Origin: Massilia sp. 9096
GTDB lineage: Bacteria > Pseudomonadota > Gammaproteobacteria > Burkholderiales > Burkholderiaceae_D
Direction of reading: 5' to 3'
Assembly: GCF_000745265.1 (NCBI RefSeq)
Contig: NZ_JQNN01000001.1
Location: forward strand, 4,712,001 to 4,776,000
DNA length: 64,000 nucleotides
Shown here: positions 54,646 to 64,000 of the stretch, piece by piece
Position numbering within the stretch: position 1 is the stretch's first letter
Layout: each line of letters begins with the position of its first letter
The notes under the pieces: model-generated
What the model saw: the letters and a program-made list of their open reading frames with translations, nothing else
Told to the model about the DNA's origin: nothing
The model's database searches: none
Position numbers and translations under genes: made by a program

Positions 54646-54699
54646 TGTCCGGACGCGTCCGCGCGGCGGCGGGAACGGACAGCGCGGACAGCGCGGACG
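54646..54699 (-). promoter_or_regulatory. Cluster of TGTCCG/CGGACA-type boxes upstream of the exporter promoter
   Basis: Plus-strand positions: TGTCCG at 54646, CGGACG at 54650, CGTCCG at 54656, CGGACA at 54676 and 54685, CGGACG at 54694. They lie 45 to about 100 bases upstream of the -24 element, the usual place for an enhancer bound by an NtrC-type activator. The boxes match those before the tldD cluster. They also lie 90-140 bases before the divergent MutS-like gene. Confidence 0.65.
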
Positions 54700-54787
54700 C
54701 TGCAGTACTCAACAGGCGGCTTGATATTCTGGAAAGCGTCCGCAATTTCCTGACAACAAAATCCGGCCCGGCCGTGGAAAGCGCCTC

Positions 54788-56425
54788 ATGACTCCGCTCC
54801 TGTTTCAGCTGCTGCGCGCCTGGCGTCCGCTCGGCGGGCACATCGCCCGCCTGTTCCAGCCTGCCGAACCTGTGCCCCAGGATTATCCGTTCGCGCCCAC
54901 CGACCTGGCCCAGCTGTTGCGCGTGCGCGGCGCCGATCGCACGGCCGAACTCGACGACCCCACTTGGCGCGACCTGCTGCTCGCGCGCTACCTGGACACG
55001 CTGAGCCCTGACGTGAGCATCTTCGGACGCCAGGTGCTGTACCGTCGCCTGCGCGCGGGCACGGACGTGTCCAACGTGTCCGGAGTGGCCGCGCAGCGTG
55101 CGCGCGTGAGCCGGCTGATGGAAGACCCGGCGCAGCTCGAGGCGCTGCATGGCAAGCTGGCCTGCCTGCGCGCGGCCGACATCGAGGTCGCCACGCTGCT
55201 GTTCGAAGACGAGCAGCCGGTGCGCCCTGGCTGGATCAGCCATCTGCTGTGGCTGCCGCTGCTGCTGGCGGCCTCGATCGCGGCGGCGCTGCTGGTGTCG
55301 CCCTTGGGCTGGGTCGGCGCCGGCGTCGCCATGTATTTCCTGGTCACGACGCGCATGCGCTACCAGGACCGCATCGGCCCGTGGCGGCGCTCGGTGCGCG
55401 CCTTGCAGATGCTGCTGCGCGCCTGCTCGCTGCTCGATGGCAGCGGCTTGCCATTGACCGAGGCGTTCGCCGGCCGCGCGACCGTCGGCGGACGCCTGAG
55501 CCGTGCTCTGTCGCGCTCGCCGGTGGCGGAGGCGGTGCCGGACATGGCCGAATACACGAACTGGTTCCTGGCGGCCGAACTCCGGCATTATTTTCACAGC
55601 GTCGGCCTGGTGTTCGGCCAGCGCACCTTCCTGCGCGAGTGCTTCCAGCTGTGCGCCGAGCTCGAAGCCGACGTCGCCCTTGCGCGCCACCTGCGCACGC
55701 GCGCGCGCGCGGGCGCGCCCTGGTGCTGGTCGGACAGCGGCGGACAGCGGACACTGCGGCTGATTGGTGGCGTGCATCCGCTGCTCGAGGATGCCGGCGC
55801 GCTGTCGATCGGCCTGGAGGGCAAGGGCGCTTTCCTGTCCGGCCAGAATGGCGTCGGCAAGAGCACCTTCCTGCGCACGGTCGGCCTGAACCTGGCGGCG
55901 GCGCGCGCTTTCGGCTTTTGCTACGCGCAGCAGGCCGTCCTGCCTGCGCTGCCGGTCGTGGCCAGCATGCAGAACGAGGATTCGCTGCTGGGCGGCCAGA
56001 GCTTGTATATCGCCGAACTGGCGCGCGCACGTGAGCTGCTGGCGGCTGCGTCGGCGCGGCCGGTCGTGTGTCTGATCGACGAGGTGTTCCGCGGGACCAA
56101 TCACGAGGAAGCGGTGTCCGCGGCGGCGGCCGTGGTCGACGCGCTGGCCCAGGATGCGCTGGTGCTGGTGTCTTCGCACAACCTGGTGCTCGGGCCGTTG
56201 CTGGCGCATCGGCTGGACCCGTGGCGCATCGTGCGCGATGCCGATGGCGCGCTGCATATGGAAGCCGGCGTGCTGGGGCGGACCAATGGGGTGGCGCTGC
56301 TGGCGGCACATGGGTTCGATGGGGGCGTCCAGCGCCAGGCCGAGCGGGTGGCGGCCTGGCTGGCGGGACAGCGGCGCGCGGAGCCGGACGCCGCTCTACT
56401 GGCGAGCGAGGGCGGCCGCGCCTAG
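54788..56425 (+). CDS. Membrane-anchored MutS-like ATPase
   Basis: 545 residues. The C-terminal third is a MutS ATPase domain: Walker A SGQNGVGKSTFL from residue 352, the ST-like segment QNEDSLLGGQSLYIAELARA, Walker B CLIDEVFRGTNHEEA and the switch SSHN. DNA-binding domains of MutS are absent; instead residues about 148-188 form two membrane helices (ISHLLWLPLLLAASIAAALL; WVGAGVAMYFLVTT). Such MutS relatives are known in sequence but not, to my knowledge, in function, and are unlikely to do mismatch repair. Divergent from the exporter operon across a 234-base region. Confidence 0.85.
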   Translation: MTPLLFQLLRAWRPLGGHIARLFQPAEPVPQDYPFAPTDLAQLLRVRGADRTAELDDPTWRDLLLARYLDTLSPDVSIFGRQVLYRRLRAGTDVSNVSGVAAQRARVSRLMEDPAQLEALHGKLACLRAADIEVATLLFEDEQPVRPGWISHLLWLPLLLAASIAAALLVSPLGWVGAGVAMYFLVTTRMRYQDRIGPWRRSVRALQMLLRACSLLDGSGLPLTEAFAGRATVGGRLSRALSRSPVAEAVPDMAEYTNWFLAAELRHYFHSVGLVFGQRTFLRECFQLCAELEADVALARHLRTRARAGAPWCWSDSGGQRTLRLIGGVHPLLEDAGALSIGLEGKGAFLSGQNGVGKSTFLRTVGLNLAAARAFGFCYAQQAVLPALPVVASMQNEDSLLGGQSLYIAELARARELLAAASARPVVCLIDEVFRGTNHEEAVSAAAAVVDALAQDALVLVSSHNLVLGPLLAHRLDPWRIVRDADGALHMEAGVLGRTNGVALLAAHGFDGGVQRQAERVAAWLAGQRRAEPDAALLASEGGRA

Positions 56426-56462
56426 ACCACGGGCCGGCTGGTCCGGCCTGTCCGCCATGCCC

Positions 56463-57458
56463 TCATGGCGCCGGAATCCGGTTGCGCAGCGTGCGTCCAA
56501 GCGCGAAGTCGGTGATGCTTTCGATGGTGGTGCGCATGATCTGGCCGATCGCCTCGACCGTGAAGAAGGCCTGATGGCCCGTCACGATTACGTTCGGGAA
56601 GGCCACCAGACGCTGGATTACGTCATCGGTGATTATCGTCGAGGACAGGTCCTGGAAGAACAGGCTGGCTTCCTGCTCGTACACGTCGATCGCCAGGCCG
56701 CCTAGCTGGCCGGTCTTCAGCGCGGCGATCGCGCATTCGGTGTCGACCAGGCCGCCGCGGCTGGTGTTGACCAGGATGCAGCCGCGTTTGATGCGCGCCA
56801 GCGAGGCTGCGTCCACGATGTGATGGGTTTCCGGCGTCAGCGGGCAGTGCAGCGACACGACGTCGCTGCAACGGAGCAGCTCATCGATGCTGACATACCG
56901 TCCGCCCAGCGCTTCGAACGCCGGCGAGGGAAACATGTCGTAACCCACCAGCGAGCAACCGAAACCGGCCATGATGCGCGCAAAAATGAGGCCGATCTTG
57001 CCGGTGCCGATGACCCCGACGGTCTTGCCGTGCAGGTCGAAGCCCATCAGGCCTTCGAGGTCGAAGTTGCCGTCGCGCGTGCGGTTGCTCGCGCGCGCGA
57101 TCTTGCGATTCACCGCCAGCAGCAGGCCCACCGCAAACTCGGCCACCGAATGCGGCGAGTAGTCGGTGACGCGCACGACCGCGATGCCCATGTCTTGCGC
57201 AGCTTGGGCGTCGATATGGTTGTATCCGGTCGAGCGTGTCGCGATCAGCCGCGTGCCCTGCATCGCCAATATCCCGAGCACCTCGGCGTCGACGTTGTCG
57301 TTGACGAACACGCAGACAGCCTCGCAGTCCTTGGCCAGCACGGCGCTGGTGCTGGTCAGCCGGTCTTCCATGAAACGGAGTTCGTGGCCTGCGCCCGCGT
57401 TGGCTTCGGTCAGCATGGTCTTGTCGTAGCGGCGTGTGCTATATACGGCGATCTTCAT
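56463..57458 (-). CDS. ldhA: D-lactate dehydrogenase (2-hydroxyacid dehydrogenase family)
   Basis: 331 residues. NAD-binding GTGKIGLIFARIMAGFG; catalytic Arg, Glu and His expected in NTSRGGLVDTE, the following acidic segment AIDVYEQE and GHQAFFT; substrate loop RSTGYNHIDAQA. These are characteristic of fermentative LdhA, which reduces pyruvate to D-lactate with NADH. The start is preceded by CGGGAGCAGAA. Stands alone, convergent with the MutS-like gene. Confidence 0.9.
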   Translation of the reverse strand: MKIAVYSTRRYDKTMLTEANAGAGHELRFMEDRLTSTSAVLAKDCEAVCVFVNDNVDAEVLGILAMQGTRLIATRSTGYNHIDAQAAQDMGIAVVRVTDYSPHSVAEFAVGLLLAVNRKIARASNRTRDGNFDLEGLMGFDLHGKTVGVIGTGKIGLIFARIMAGFGCSLVGYDMFPSPAFEALGGRYVSIDELLRCSDVVSLHCPLTPETHHIVDAASLARIKRGCILVNTSRGGLVDTECAIAALKTGQLGGLAIDVYEQEASLFFQDLSSTIITDDVIQRLVAFPNVIVTGHQAFFTVEAIGQIMRTTIESITDFALGRTLRNRIPAP

Positions 57459-57506
57459 TTCTGCTCCCGGTCAGCCTGCATTGCCGCATTCTACCCAATG
57501 CGCCGC

Positions 57507-59393
57507 TCACTCCCGCGCCAGAGGCTTGCCGCGTGCAATCACCTCGCGGCAATCCCCCTTCATGACCGCATTGTCGTAATCGGTCCATCCATAACTGTCG
57601 ACATAGCGCTTGTGCTGCTTGAAGCGCGCGTTCACGAAGCTCCATTCGAGATGCTCGTCCGGATAGCGCAGATCGGCCATGTCGAGCAGCGTATGGAACA
57701 TGTTTTCCGTGGCCAGCCGGGCTTTCCGGTGGCGCAGCAGTTGGGCGACCTTGTCCGGATAGCGGTCCTGGTACGCGTCCGAATACCAGGCGAAGGCCGG
57801 CACGTGGAATTCGTATTGCGTGTTATGGCCGTGGAAGGCCAGGCGGCAGCTGTTGTCGTACAAGGTCTGGCCGTGGTCGGCCACGTACAGCATCGATGCC
57901 GCTTGCCCGGTCTCCTTCAAGGTTCCGATCACGTGGTCGAGGAACCAGTCGGTGTACAGGATCGAGCTGTCGTAGCTGTTGTTGAGCGGGGTCTTGATGC
58001 GCAGGTCGGTGTAGACCGGATTGTCGACGCCGTACAGCGAGGGCAGCCATTGATCGAATTGCCTGGGATAGCGGCGGCTGTAATTCCAGTGGCTGCCGAG
58101 GGTGTGCAGCACGATCAGCTTTTTTGGCGCCGGGTCGCGCACCGCGTGCTGCAGGGGCGTGAACAGCACCTCGTCGTAATTCGAGTTGTCGGTGAAGCCG
58201 CCCAGGTTGAGGAAATCGACCACGTCGGCCTCCTTGGCGAACACCGAGACCGGCGTGTCGAATTTGCCGAACGAGATCTGGTTCGACAGCCAGAACGTCT
58301 TGTAGCCGGCTTCCTTGAACGCGGTGATGAACGATTTTTCCGAGAAGCCGTCTTTCAGGCTTTGCGTGGCCGGTTTGCGCGACAGGATCACCGGCACCGA
58401 CAGGCGGGTCGCCGACACCGACGTGATCACGTCCGGCAGCGTCACCAGGTTGGCTTCCTTCGATAACAGCGGGTTGGTCGCGCGCGCATAGCCGTTGATG
58501 CTCCAGCGGTCGTAGCGCGAGGATTCGCCGATCACCATCACGACCAGCTGCGGCGCGGCGTCCGGATTGGCCTGGTGCGCATGGAAGCGGAACGCGGCGC
58601 TGCGCCGGTTGAGGTTGGCCAGGTAGGCGCGTTCCTTGTAAAAGTCGACGCCGCGCGCCATCAGGCCGAACGGCCAGGCGTGGGCGAAGGCGTCGAGGTC
58701 GAACGGCAGCCGGGCCCAGTGCGCCAGCGGGGGCAGGGCGCGGCGCGGCGGCGCGCTGCCGGCGGCGGGGGCGGCGGTCTCCTCGCCGGCTGGAGCGCCG
58801 GCAGAGGCAATGGCGCCAGCGTTGGCGCCGGCCTTGACCAGGTGGATCGGCGTTACCGCCCGCGCCGGGCGCGCGGCAAGCGCCAGGTTCGGGGGCGCCA
58901 CGCCGAATTCCAGTCCATAGCCGAACACCAGGGCGGCCAGCGCCAGTACGCCCAGCACGATCGGGCGCGAGACGTCGTTCCAGTCGAGTTCGCGCGTGAT
59001 CCAGGCGGCGCGCCAGCTGGCGCCGAACCAGGCCAGCACGCCGGCGAACACGCCGATCAGCAGCCAGACCTTGTTGCCCAGGAATTCCATCGCCTCGGCC
59101 GGGCTGGTCTCGAACAGGATGCCCAGGTGGTGGGTCGAGATGCCCTGGCCGTAGAACGCATATAAATAGAGTTCGACCGGCAGCGCCAGGAACGCCGGCA
59201 GCAGCAGCCAGTGAAACCAAGCCGGACGCTTGAACAAGGCCCATACGCCGATCCAGCAGATCAGCTCGATGCCGGCGATCGCGCCCGCATGCACCAGCGG
59301 CTGGCCGAACAGGCCGGCGGCGAACGGAGTGCAGGACAGCAGCAGGTAGGTCAGGACGACGAACAGGGAACGCGGGCGCAGCAGGAAGGGCAT
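57507..59393 (-). CDS. Phosphoethanolamine transferase (EptA-like, alkaline phosphatase superfamily)
   Basis: 628 residues. Five membrane helices in the first 200 residues (for instance SLFVVLTYLLLSCTPFAAGL and VWLLIGVFAGVLAWFGASW), an Ala/Pro linker, then a periplasmic sulfatase-type domain: VVMVIGESSRYDRWSINGYA, TLGSHWNYSRRYP, and YVADHGQTLYDN with a downstream His in AFHGHN for zinc. It should transfer phosphoethanolamine from phosphatidylethanolamine to lipid A or another envelope glycan. The usual nucleophile Thr (GET) is Ser here (GES). The start at 59393 begins the first helix; no strong ribosome site. Confidence 0.87.
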   Translation of the reverse strand: MPFLLRPRSLFVVLTYLLLSCTPFAAGLFGQPLVHAGAIAGIELICWIGVWALFKRPAWFHWLLLPAFLALPVELYLYAFYGQGISTHHLGILFETSPAEAMEFLGNKVWLLIGVFAGVLAWFGASWRAAWITRELDWNDVSRPIVLGVLALAALVFGYGLEFGVAPPNLALAARPARAVTPIHLVKAGANAGAIASAGAPAGEETAAPAAGSAPPRRALPPLAHWARLPFDLDAFAHAWPFGLMARGVDFYKERAYLANLNRRSAAFRFHAHQANPDAAPQLVVMVIGESSRYDRWSINGYARATNPLLSKEANLVTLPDVITSVSATRLSVPVILSRKPATQSLKDGFSEKSFITAFKEAGYKTFWLSNQISFGKFDTPVSVFAKEADVVDFLNLGGFTDNSNYDEVLFTPLQHAVRDPAPKKLIVLHTLGSHWNYSRRYPRQFDQWLPSLYGVDNPVYTDLRIKTPLNNSYDSSILYTDWFLDHVIGTLKETGQAASMLYVADHGQTLYDNSCRLAFHGHNTQYEFHVPAFAWYSDAYQDRYPDKVAQLLRHRKARLATENMFHTLLDMADLRYPDEHLEWSFVNARFKQHKRYVDSYGWTDYDNAVMKGDCREVIARGKPLARE

Positions 59394-59572
59394 GAAAGCG
59401 GAACGGGGAACAATTGGCAAAGGGACAGCATTATCGCCTTTTTGCCACACAGAAATCTGCACCCTGCACAACAACAAAAAAGCCGCGTACACTGCTTGTG
59501 TCGCAAGCGCGACATTCTCTTGTCGTTTACCCATTCTTCCGCCGATCCCGCGCGGTCCGGTCCGCGAGCTGG

Positions 59573-59601
59573 TTGACCGCGTCCTGCTTCAGGTCTATAC
59601 T
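59573..59601 (+). promoter_or_regulatory. Sigma-70 promoter of the str operon
   Basis: TTGACC and TATACT are separated by 17 bases, nearly consensus. A start near 59608 gives a leader of about 155 bases before rpsL. Confidence 0.88.
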
Positions 59602-59705
59602 CGCGAGTTCTCGTTAATCTGCGCATCGTATACGCATCTCAGCCGCTCCCTTTGGTGAGTGGCTTTCGTCGCCTGTGCCATGCAGTGTCGGGACTCGGTT
59701 TCAGT

Positions 59706-59730
59706 CCCCGGGCTAGTAATTACCCCGGGT
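59706..59730 (+). other. Hairpin in the rpsL leader
   Basis: Two CCCGGG blocks (59707-59712 and 59724-59729) can pair around an 11-base loop about 35 bases before the rpsL start. No T-run follows. It may influence leader stability or ribosomal-protein feedback; no known leader motif was recognised. Confidence 0.5.
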
Positions 59731-59763
59731 CATCAACGTAGTAACTTTGTTGGATTAAGAACG

Positions 59764-60150
59764 ATGCCAACCATCAATCAACTGATTCGCAAGCCGCGTG
59801 AAGCCGCGGTTGTGAAGAGCAAGTCGCCGGCACTGGAAAACTGCCCGCAAAAGCGCGGTGTTTGCACCCGTGTCTACACGACGACCCCGAAGAAGCCGAA
59901 CTCGGCACTGCGTAAGGTCGCCAAAGTTCGCCTGACCAACGGTTTCGAAGTCATTTCGTACATCGGCGGTGAAGGCCACAACCTACAGGAACACTCGGTC
60001 GTGCTGATCCGCGGCGGCCGTGTCAAGGACTTGCCGGGTGTGCGTTACCACATGGTTCGCGGCGCGCTGGATACCCAGGGCGTGAAAGACCGTAAGCAAG
60101 CTCGCTCGAAGTACGGTGCGAAGCGTGCCAAGGCCGGCGCCAAGAAGTAA
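59764..60150 (+). CDS. rpsL: 30S ribosomal protein S12
   Basis: 128 residues, full length. [14 protein letters not shown] start, [40 protein letters not shown] and [20 protein letters not shown] are the universal S12 sequence. The Lys residues where streptomycin-resistance changes arise (in [11 protein letters not shown] and in GRVKDLPG) are the unmutated type, so the sequence predicts streptomycin sensitivity at this locus. The frame is open further upstream, but homology begins at 59764. First gene of the str operon. Confidence 0.98.
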   Translation: MPTINQLIRKPREAAVVKSKSPALENCPQKRGVCTRVYTTTPKKPNSALRKVAKVRLTNGFEVISYIGGEGHNLQEHSVVLIRGGRVKDLPGVRYHMVRGALDTQGVKDRKQARSKYGAKRAKAGAKK

Positions 60151-60202
60151 TAAATGCGCGATCTCGTCATACCGAGGTCACATTGAATAGTTAAGTTGAG
60201 GC

Positions 60203-60261
60203 GGCCGGAAGGCCGAGTAAGTGAAAAGTCATGATGGCTTTTCGCGAGTGCGCAAGCACTC
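60203..60261 (+). promoter_or_regulatory. Structured rpsL-rpsG spacer, candidate S7 translational operator
   Basis: Three stems follow one another in the 135-base spacer: GGCC-GGAA-GGCC (60203-60214), GAAAAG/CTTTTC (60223-60243) and GAGTGC-GCAA-GCACTC (60246-60261). In E. coli the rpsL-rpsG spacer binds S7 and controls translation of rpsG and fusA; position and structure here fit, but sequence identity with that operator was not shown. Confidence 0.5.
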
Positions 60262-60285
60262 AACTGAAGACAGGAAGGAATTGAA

Positions 60286-60756
60286 ATGCCACGTCGTCGT
60301 GAAGTACCCAAGCGCGAGATTCTGCCGGATCCGAAATTCGGCAACACCGATGTCGCCAAGTTCGTCAACGTTCTGATGCTGTCCGGCAAGAAGTCGGTCG
60401 CAGAGCAAATCATCTACGGTGCGTTCGAGCACATCTCGTCCAAGTCGGGCAAGGACCCGCTGGAAGTGTTCGTAGCCGCGATCAACAACTGCAAGCCGAT
60501 GGTCGAGGTGAAATCCCGCCGCGTCGGCGGCGCCAACTACCAGGTGCCAGTGGAAGTTCGTCCGGTTCGCCGCATGGCGCTGTCTATGCGTTGGTTGCGC
60601 GAAGCCGCAAACAAGCGTAGCGAAAAGTCCATGCCGCAACGTCTGGGTGGCGAGCTGATGGAAGCAGCAGAAGGCCGCGGCGGCGCGATGAAGCGTCGTG
60701 ACGAAGTCCACCGTATGGCTGAAGCGAACAAGGCGTTCTCGCACTTCCGCTTCTAA
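60286..60756 (+). CDS. rpsG: 30S ribosomal protein S7
   Basis: 156 residues, full length. [60 protein letters not shown] and the C-terminal [13 protein letters not shown] are typical. S7 nucleates the head of the small subunit by binding 16S rRNA. GGAAGGAATTGAA precedes the start. Confidence 0.98.
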   Translation: MPRRREVPKREILPDPKFGNTDVAKFVNVLMLSGKKSVAEQIIYGAFEHISSKSGKDPLEVFVAAINNCKPMVEVKSRRVGGANYQVPVEVRPVRRMALSMRWLREAANKRSEKSMPQRLGGELMEAAEGRGGAMKRRDEVHRMAEANKAFSHFRF

Positions 60757-60766
60757 TAAAAGGGCC

Positions 60767-60795
60767 GACCGCTTGAGAAATGCTTCTCGGCGGTC
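60767..60795 (+). other. Hairpin between rpsG and fusA
   Basis: GACCGC (60767-60772) pairs with GCGGTC (60790-60795), and GAGAA with TTCTC inside. There is no T-run, so it is unlikely to terminate; it may tune fusA expression relative to rpsG. Confidence 0.6.
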
Positions 60796-60891
60796 ATATA
60801 GGTCCTCCGCAGTATCCGTTGTTCAGGCCGAGCTCATTTTGATAACCAGAATGCTGCTCGGTTTTGTCCATTCAAAGATTTAGGAAAAATT

Positions 60892-62997
60892 ATGGCACGC
60901 AAGACCCCCATTGAGCGCTACCGCAATATCGGTATTTCCGCTCACATTGATGCCGGCAAGACCACCACCACCGAGCGCGTCCTGTTCTACACCGGCGTGA
61001 ACCACAAGATCGGCGAAGTGCACGATGGCGCAGCGACGATGGACTGGATGGAGCAGGAGCAGGAACGCGGCATTACCATTACCTCGGCAGCGACGACCTG
61101 CTTCTGGAGTGGTATGGCCAACAACTTCGAGCCGCACCACATCAACATCATCGATACCCCGGGCCACGTCGACTTCACCATCGAGGTGGAGCGTTCGATG
61201 CGCGTGCTGGACGGCGCCTGCATGGTCTACTGCGCAGTCGGTGGCGTGCAGCCGCAGTCGGAAACCGTGTGGCGTCAGGCTAACAAGTACAAAGTCCCGC
61301 GTCTGGCCTTTGTCAACAAGATGGACCGTACCGGTGCGAACTTCTTCAAGGTCTATGACCAGATGCGCGCGCGCCTGAAGGCCAACCCGATTCCGCTGCA
61401 GATCCCGATCGGCGCCGAAGAGAACTTCCTCGGCGTGGTCGACCTGGTCAAGATGAAAGCCATCTACTGGGACGACGCATCGCAGGGCATGAAGTTCGAC
61501 TACCGCGACATCCCGGCCGAGCTCGTTGATCAAGCCAACGAATGGCGCGAGAAGCTGGTCGAGACCGCTGCTGAAGCGTCGGAAGAGCTGATGAACAAGT
61601 ATCTCGAAGAAGGCGAACTGACCGAAGCCGAGATCAAGGGCGCGCTGCGCGCACGTACCATCGCGTCGGAAATCGTCCCGATGATGTGCGGCACCGCGTT
61701 CAAGAACAAGGGCGTGCAGGCCATGCTCGACGGCGTCATCGAATATCTGCCGTCGCCGGTCGACATTCCGCCGGTCGCAGGTACTGACGAAGACGACCAG
61801 CCGATCACCCGCAAAGCAGCGGACGACGAAAAGTTCGCCGCGCTGGCATTCAAGATCATGACCGACCCGTTCGTCGGCCAGCTGATCTTCTTCCGCGTGT
61901 ATTCGGGCGTCATCAATTCGGGCGATACCGTCTACAACCCGGTCAAGGGCAAGAAGGAACGTCTCGGCCGTATTCTGCAGATGCACGCCAACCAGCGTGA
62001 AGAGATCAAGGAAGTCCGTGCAGGCGACATCGCCGCCGCGGTCGGCCTGAAAGACGCGACCACGGGCGAAACCCTGTGCGACCCGTCGGCGATCATCACC
62101 TTGGAAAAGATGGTGTTCCCGGAGCCGGTGATCCAGCAGGCCGTCGAGCCGAAGACCAAGGCCGACCAGGAAAAGATGGGCCTGGCCCTGAACCGTCTGG
62201 CTCAGGAAGACCCGTCGTTCCGCGTGCGTACCGACGAAGAGTCGGGCCAGACCATCATCGGTGGTATGGGCGAGCTGCACCTGGAGATCATCGTCGACCG
62301 TATGAAGCGTGAATTCGGCGTGGAAGCGACCGTCGGCAAGCCGCAGGTGGCTTACCGCGAGACCATCCGCAAGGCCGTCACCGACGTCGAAGGCAAGTTC
62401 GTCAAGCAGTCGGGCGGCCGCGGCCAGTACGGCCACGCCGTCCTGAACGTCGAACCGCAAGAGCCGGGCAAAGGCTTCGAGTTCATCGACGCGATCAAGG
62501 GTGGTGTGATTCCTCGCGAATACATCCCGGCGGTCGAGAAGGGTGTTCGCGAAACCCTGACCTCGGGCGTGCTGGCCGGTTACCCGGTCGTCGACGTCAA
62601 GGTCACCGTGGTCTTCGGTTCGTACCACGACGTGGACTCGAACGAAAACGCGTTCCGCATGGCCGGTTCGATGGCATTCAAGGAAGGTTGCCGTCGCGCC
62701 AGCCCGGTCATCCTCGAGCCGATGATGGCCGTCGAAGTGGAAACGCCGGAAGACTACGCCGGTACCGTGATGGGCGACCTGTCGTCCCGCCGCGGTATGG
62801 TGCAGGGCATGGACGAAATCCCGGGTGGCGGCGGCAAGATCATCAAGGCCGAAGTCCCGCTGTCGGAAATGTTTGGTTACTCGACCGTGCTGCGTTCGGC
62901 AACCCAGGGCCGTGCGACCTACACGATGGAATTCAAGCACTATGCTGAAGCTCCGAAGCACGTCATCGACGCGATCGTGACCGCGAAGTCCAAGTAA
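60892..62997 (+). CDS. fusA: Elongation factor G
   Basis: 701 residues, full length. The GTPase motifs are [35 protein letters not shown] and NKMDRTG; domains II-V follow in normal order, with [20 protein letters not shown] in domain III and [10 protein letters not shown] in domain IV. Catalyses translocation and, with RRF, ribosome recycling. Third gene of the str operon. Confidence 0.98.
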   Translation: MARKTPIERYRNIGISAHIDAGKTTTTERVLFYTGVNHKIGEVHDGAATMDWMEQEQERGITITSAATTCFWSGMANNFEPHHINIIDTPGHVDFTIEVERSMRVLDGACMVYCAVGGVQPQSETVWRQANKYKVPRLAFVNKMDRTGANFFKVYDQMRARLKANPIPLQIPIGAEENFLGVVDLVKMKAIYWDDASQGMKFDYRDIPAELVDQANEWREKLVETAAEASEELMNKYLEEGELTEAEIKGALRARTIASEIVPMMCGTAFKNKGVQAMLDGVIEYLPSPVDIPPVAGTDEDDQPITRKAADDEKFAALAFKIMTDPFVGQLIFFRVYSGVINSGDTVYNPVKGKKERLGRILQMHANQREEIKEVRAGDIAAAVGLKDATTGETLCDPSAIITLEKMVFPEPVIQQAVEPKTKADQEKMGLALNRLAQEDPSFRVRTDEESGQTIIGGMGELHLEIIVDRMKREFGVEATVGKPQVAYRETIRKAVTDVEGKFVKQSGGRGQYGHAVLNVEPQEPGKGFEFIDAIKGGVIPREYIPAVEKGVRETLTSGVLAGYPVVDVKVTVVFGSYHDVDSNENAFRMAGSMAFKEGCRRASPVILEPMMAVEVETPEDYAGTVMGDLSSRRGMVQGMDEIPGGGGKIIKAEVPLSEMFGYSTVLRSATQGRATYTMEFKHYAEAPKHVIDAIVTAKSK

Positions 62998-63007
62998 TAC
63001 GTAATCC

Positions 63008-63033
63008 GGGAGCAGGGCATTGGCTCTGCTCCC
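63008..63033 (+). other. Hairpin between fusA and tuf
   Basis: GGGAGCAG (63008-63015) and CTGCTCCC (63026-63033) form a perfect eight-pair stem with a ten-base loop, followed by an A-rich rather than T-rich stretch. It may act as a processing or protection element where tuf becomes more abundant than fusA mRNA. Confidence 0.65.
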
Positions 63034-63075
63034 AATAAAAAACACTATAAATTGTTCTTTTAAAGGAAGATCAAA

Positions 63076-64000
<925 letters not shown>

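Noticed and set aside
54730..54745. TGGAAAGCGTCCGC as a second sigma-54 promoter for the MutS-like gene
   Set aside because: The GG and GC are nine, not ten, bases apart, and the -24 element is poor; spacing changes abolish sigma-54 recognition.
55730..55755. Three CGGACA boxes inside the MutS-like gene
   Set aside because: They fall in codons for Ser-Asp-Ser-Gly-Gly-Gln-Arg-Thr within a coding region and no promoter is near; probably chance in GC-rich sequence.
54788..56425. DNA mismatch repair MutS
   Set aside because: Mismatch-binding, connector and clamp domains are missing and two membrane helices are present.

Overview
The window is high-GC DNA (roughly two thirds G+C by eye) from a betaproteobacterium, most likely Oxalobacteraceae (Massilia or a close relative). 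The basis is the S12/S7/EF-G/EF-Tu sequences and order at the right end, plus the general gene style: Tat-exported TldD proteins, CehA-like hydrolase, DUF885, SulP. Identifications come from reading motifs by eye; no database search was run.

Layout. 1-1240: start of a SulP anion transporter gene leaving the window on the left, an AT-richer gap, and a frameshifted LysR-regulator remnant. 1243-8400: zinc-ribbon membrane protein, periplasmic Cu/Zn superoxide dismutase, a large hybrid sensor kinase, an M28-like membrane peptidase homologue and a TonB-type protein with a terminator between the last two. 8647-11721: a two-component operon (NarL-type regulator, ABC-type binding protein, HisKA_3 kinase). 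11766-27920: secreted or metabolic enzymes (M14 carboxypeptidase, cytochrome c/PQQ-type sugar dehydrogenase, DUF885, branched-chain amino-acid binding protein, Lrp regulator divergent from a cysteine desulfurase/MBL/rhodanese fusion, Tsx-like porin, CehA-type hydrolase, M1 aminopeptidase, serine hydrolase).

28063-41471 is the most striking part: a ten-gene, tightly coupled cluster holding two tandem TldD-TldE pairs (both TldDs with twin-arginine signals), DUF4159, a MoxR AAA+ ATPase, a DUF58 protein and three membrane proteins (BatA-like, DUF4175, and a second membrane-anchored protein). An IS5-family element sits exactly behind its last stop codon. In front of it is a sigma-54 type GG-N10-GC promoter preceded by six TGTCCG/CGGACA boxes. 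The same arrangement stands in front of a second operon (54553 down to 46474, minus strand): HlyD-type adaptor, MacB/LolD-type ATPase, two FtsX-type permeases, a sigma-54 activator with the GAYTGA loop, its sensor kinase, and a spermidine-synthase-like protein. My reading is that one autoregulated two-component system switches on both an exporter and a TldD/E-MoxR envelope proteolysis system.

The remainder includes a NAPE-PLD-like MBL hydrolase, a PaaK-like adenylating enzyme paired with an octopine-dehydrogenase-family protein, a membrane-anchored MutS-like ATPase, D-lactate dehydrogenase, an EptA-like phosphoethanolamine transferase, and the str operon (rpsL-rpsG-fusA-tuf) with a clear sigma-70 promoter; tuf runs off the right edge.
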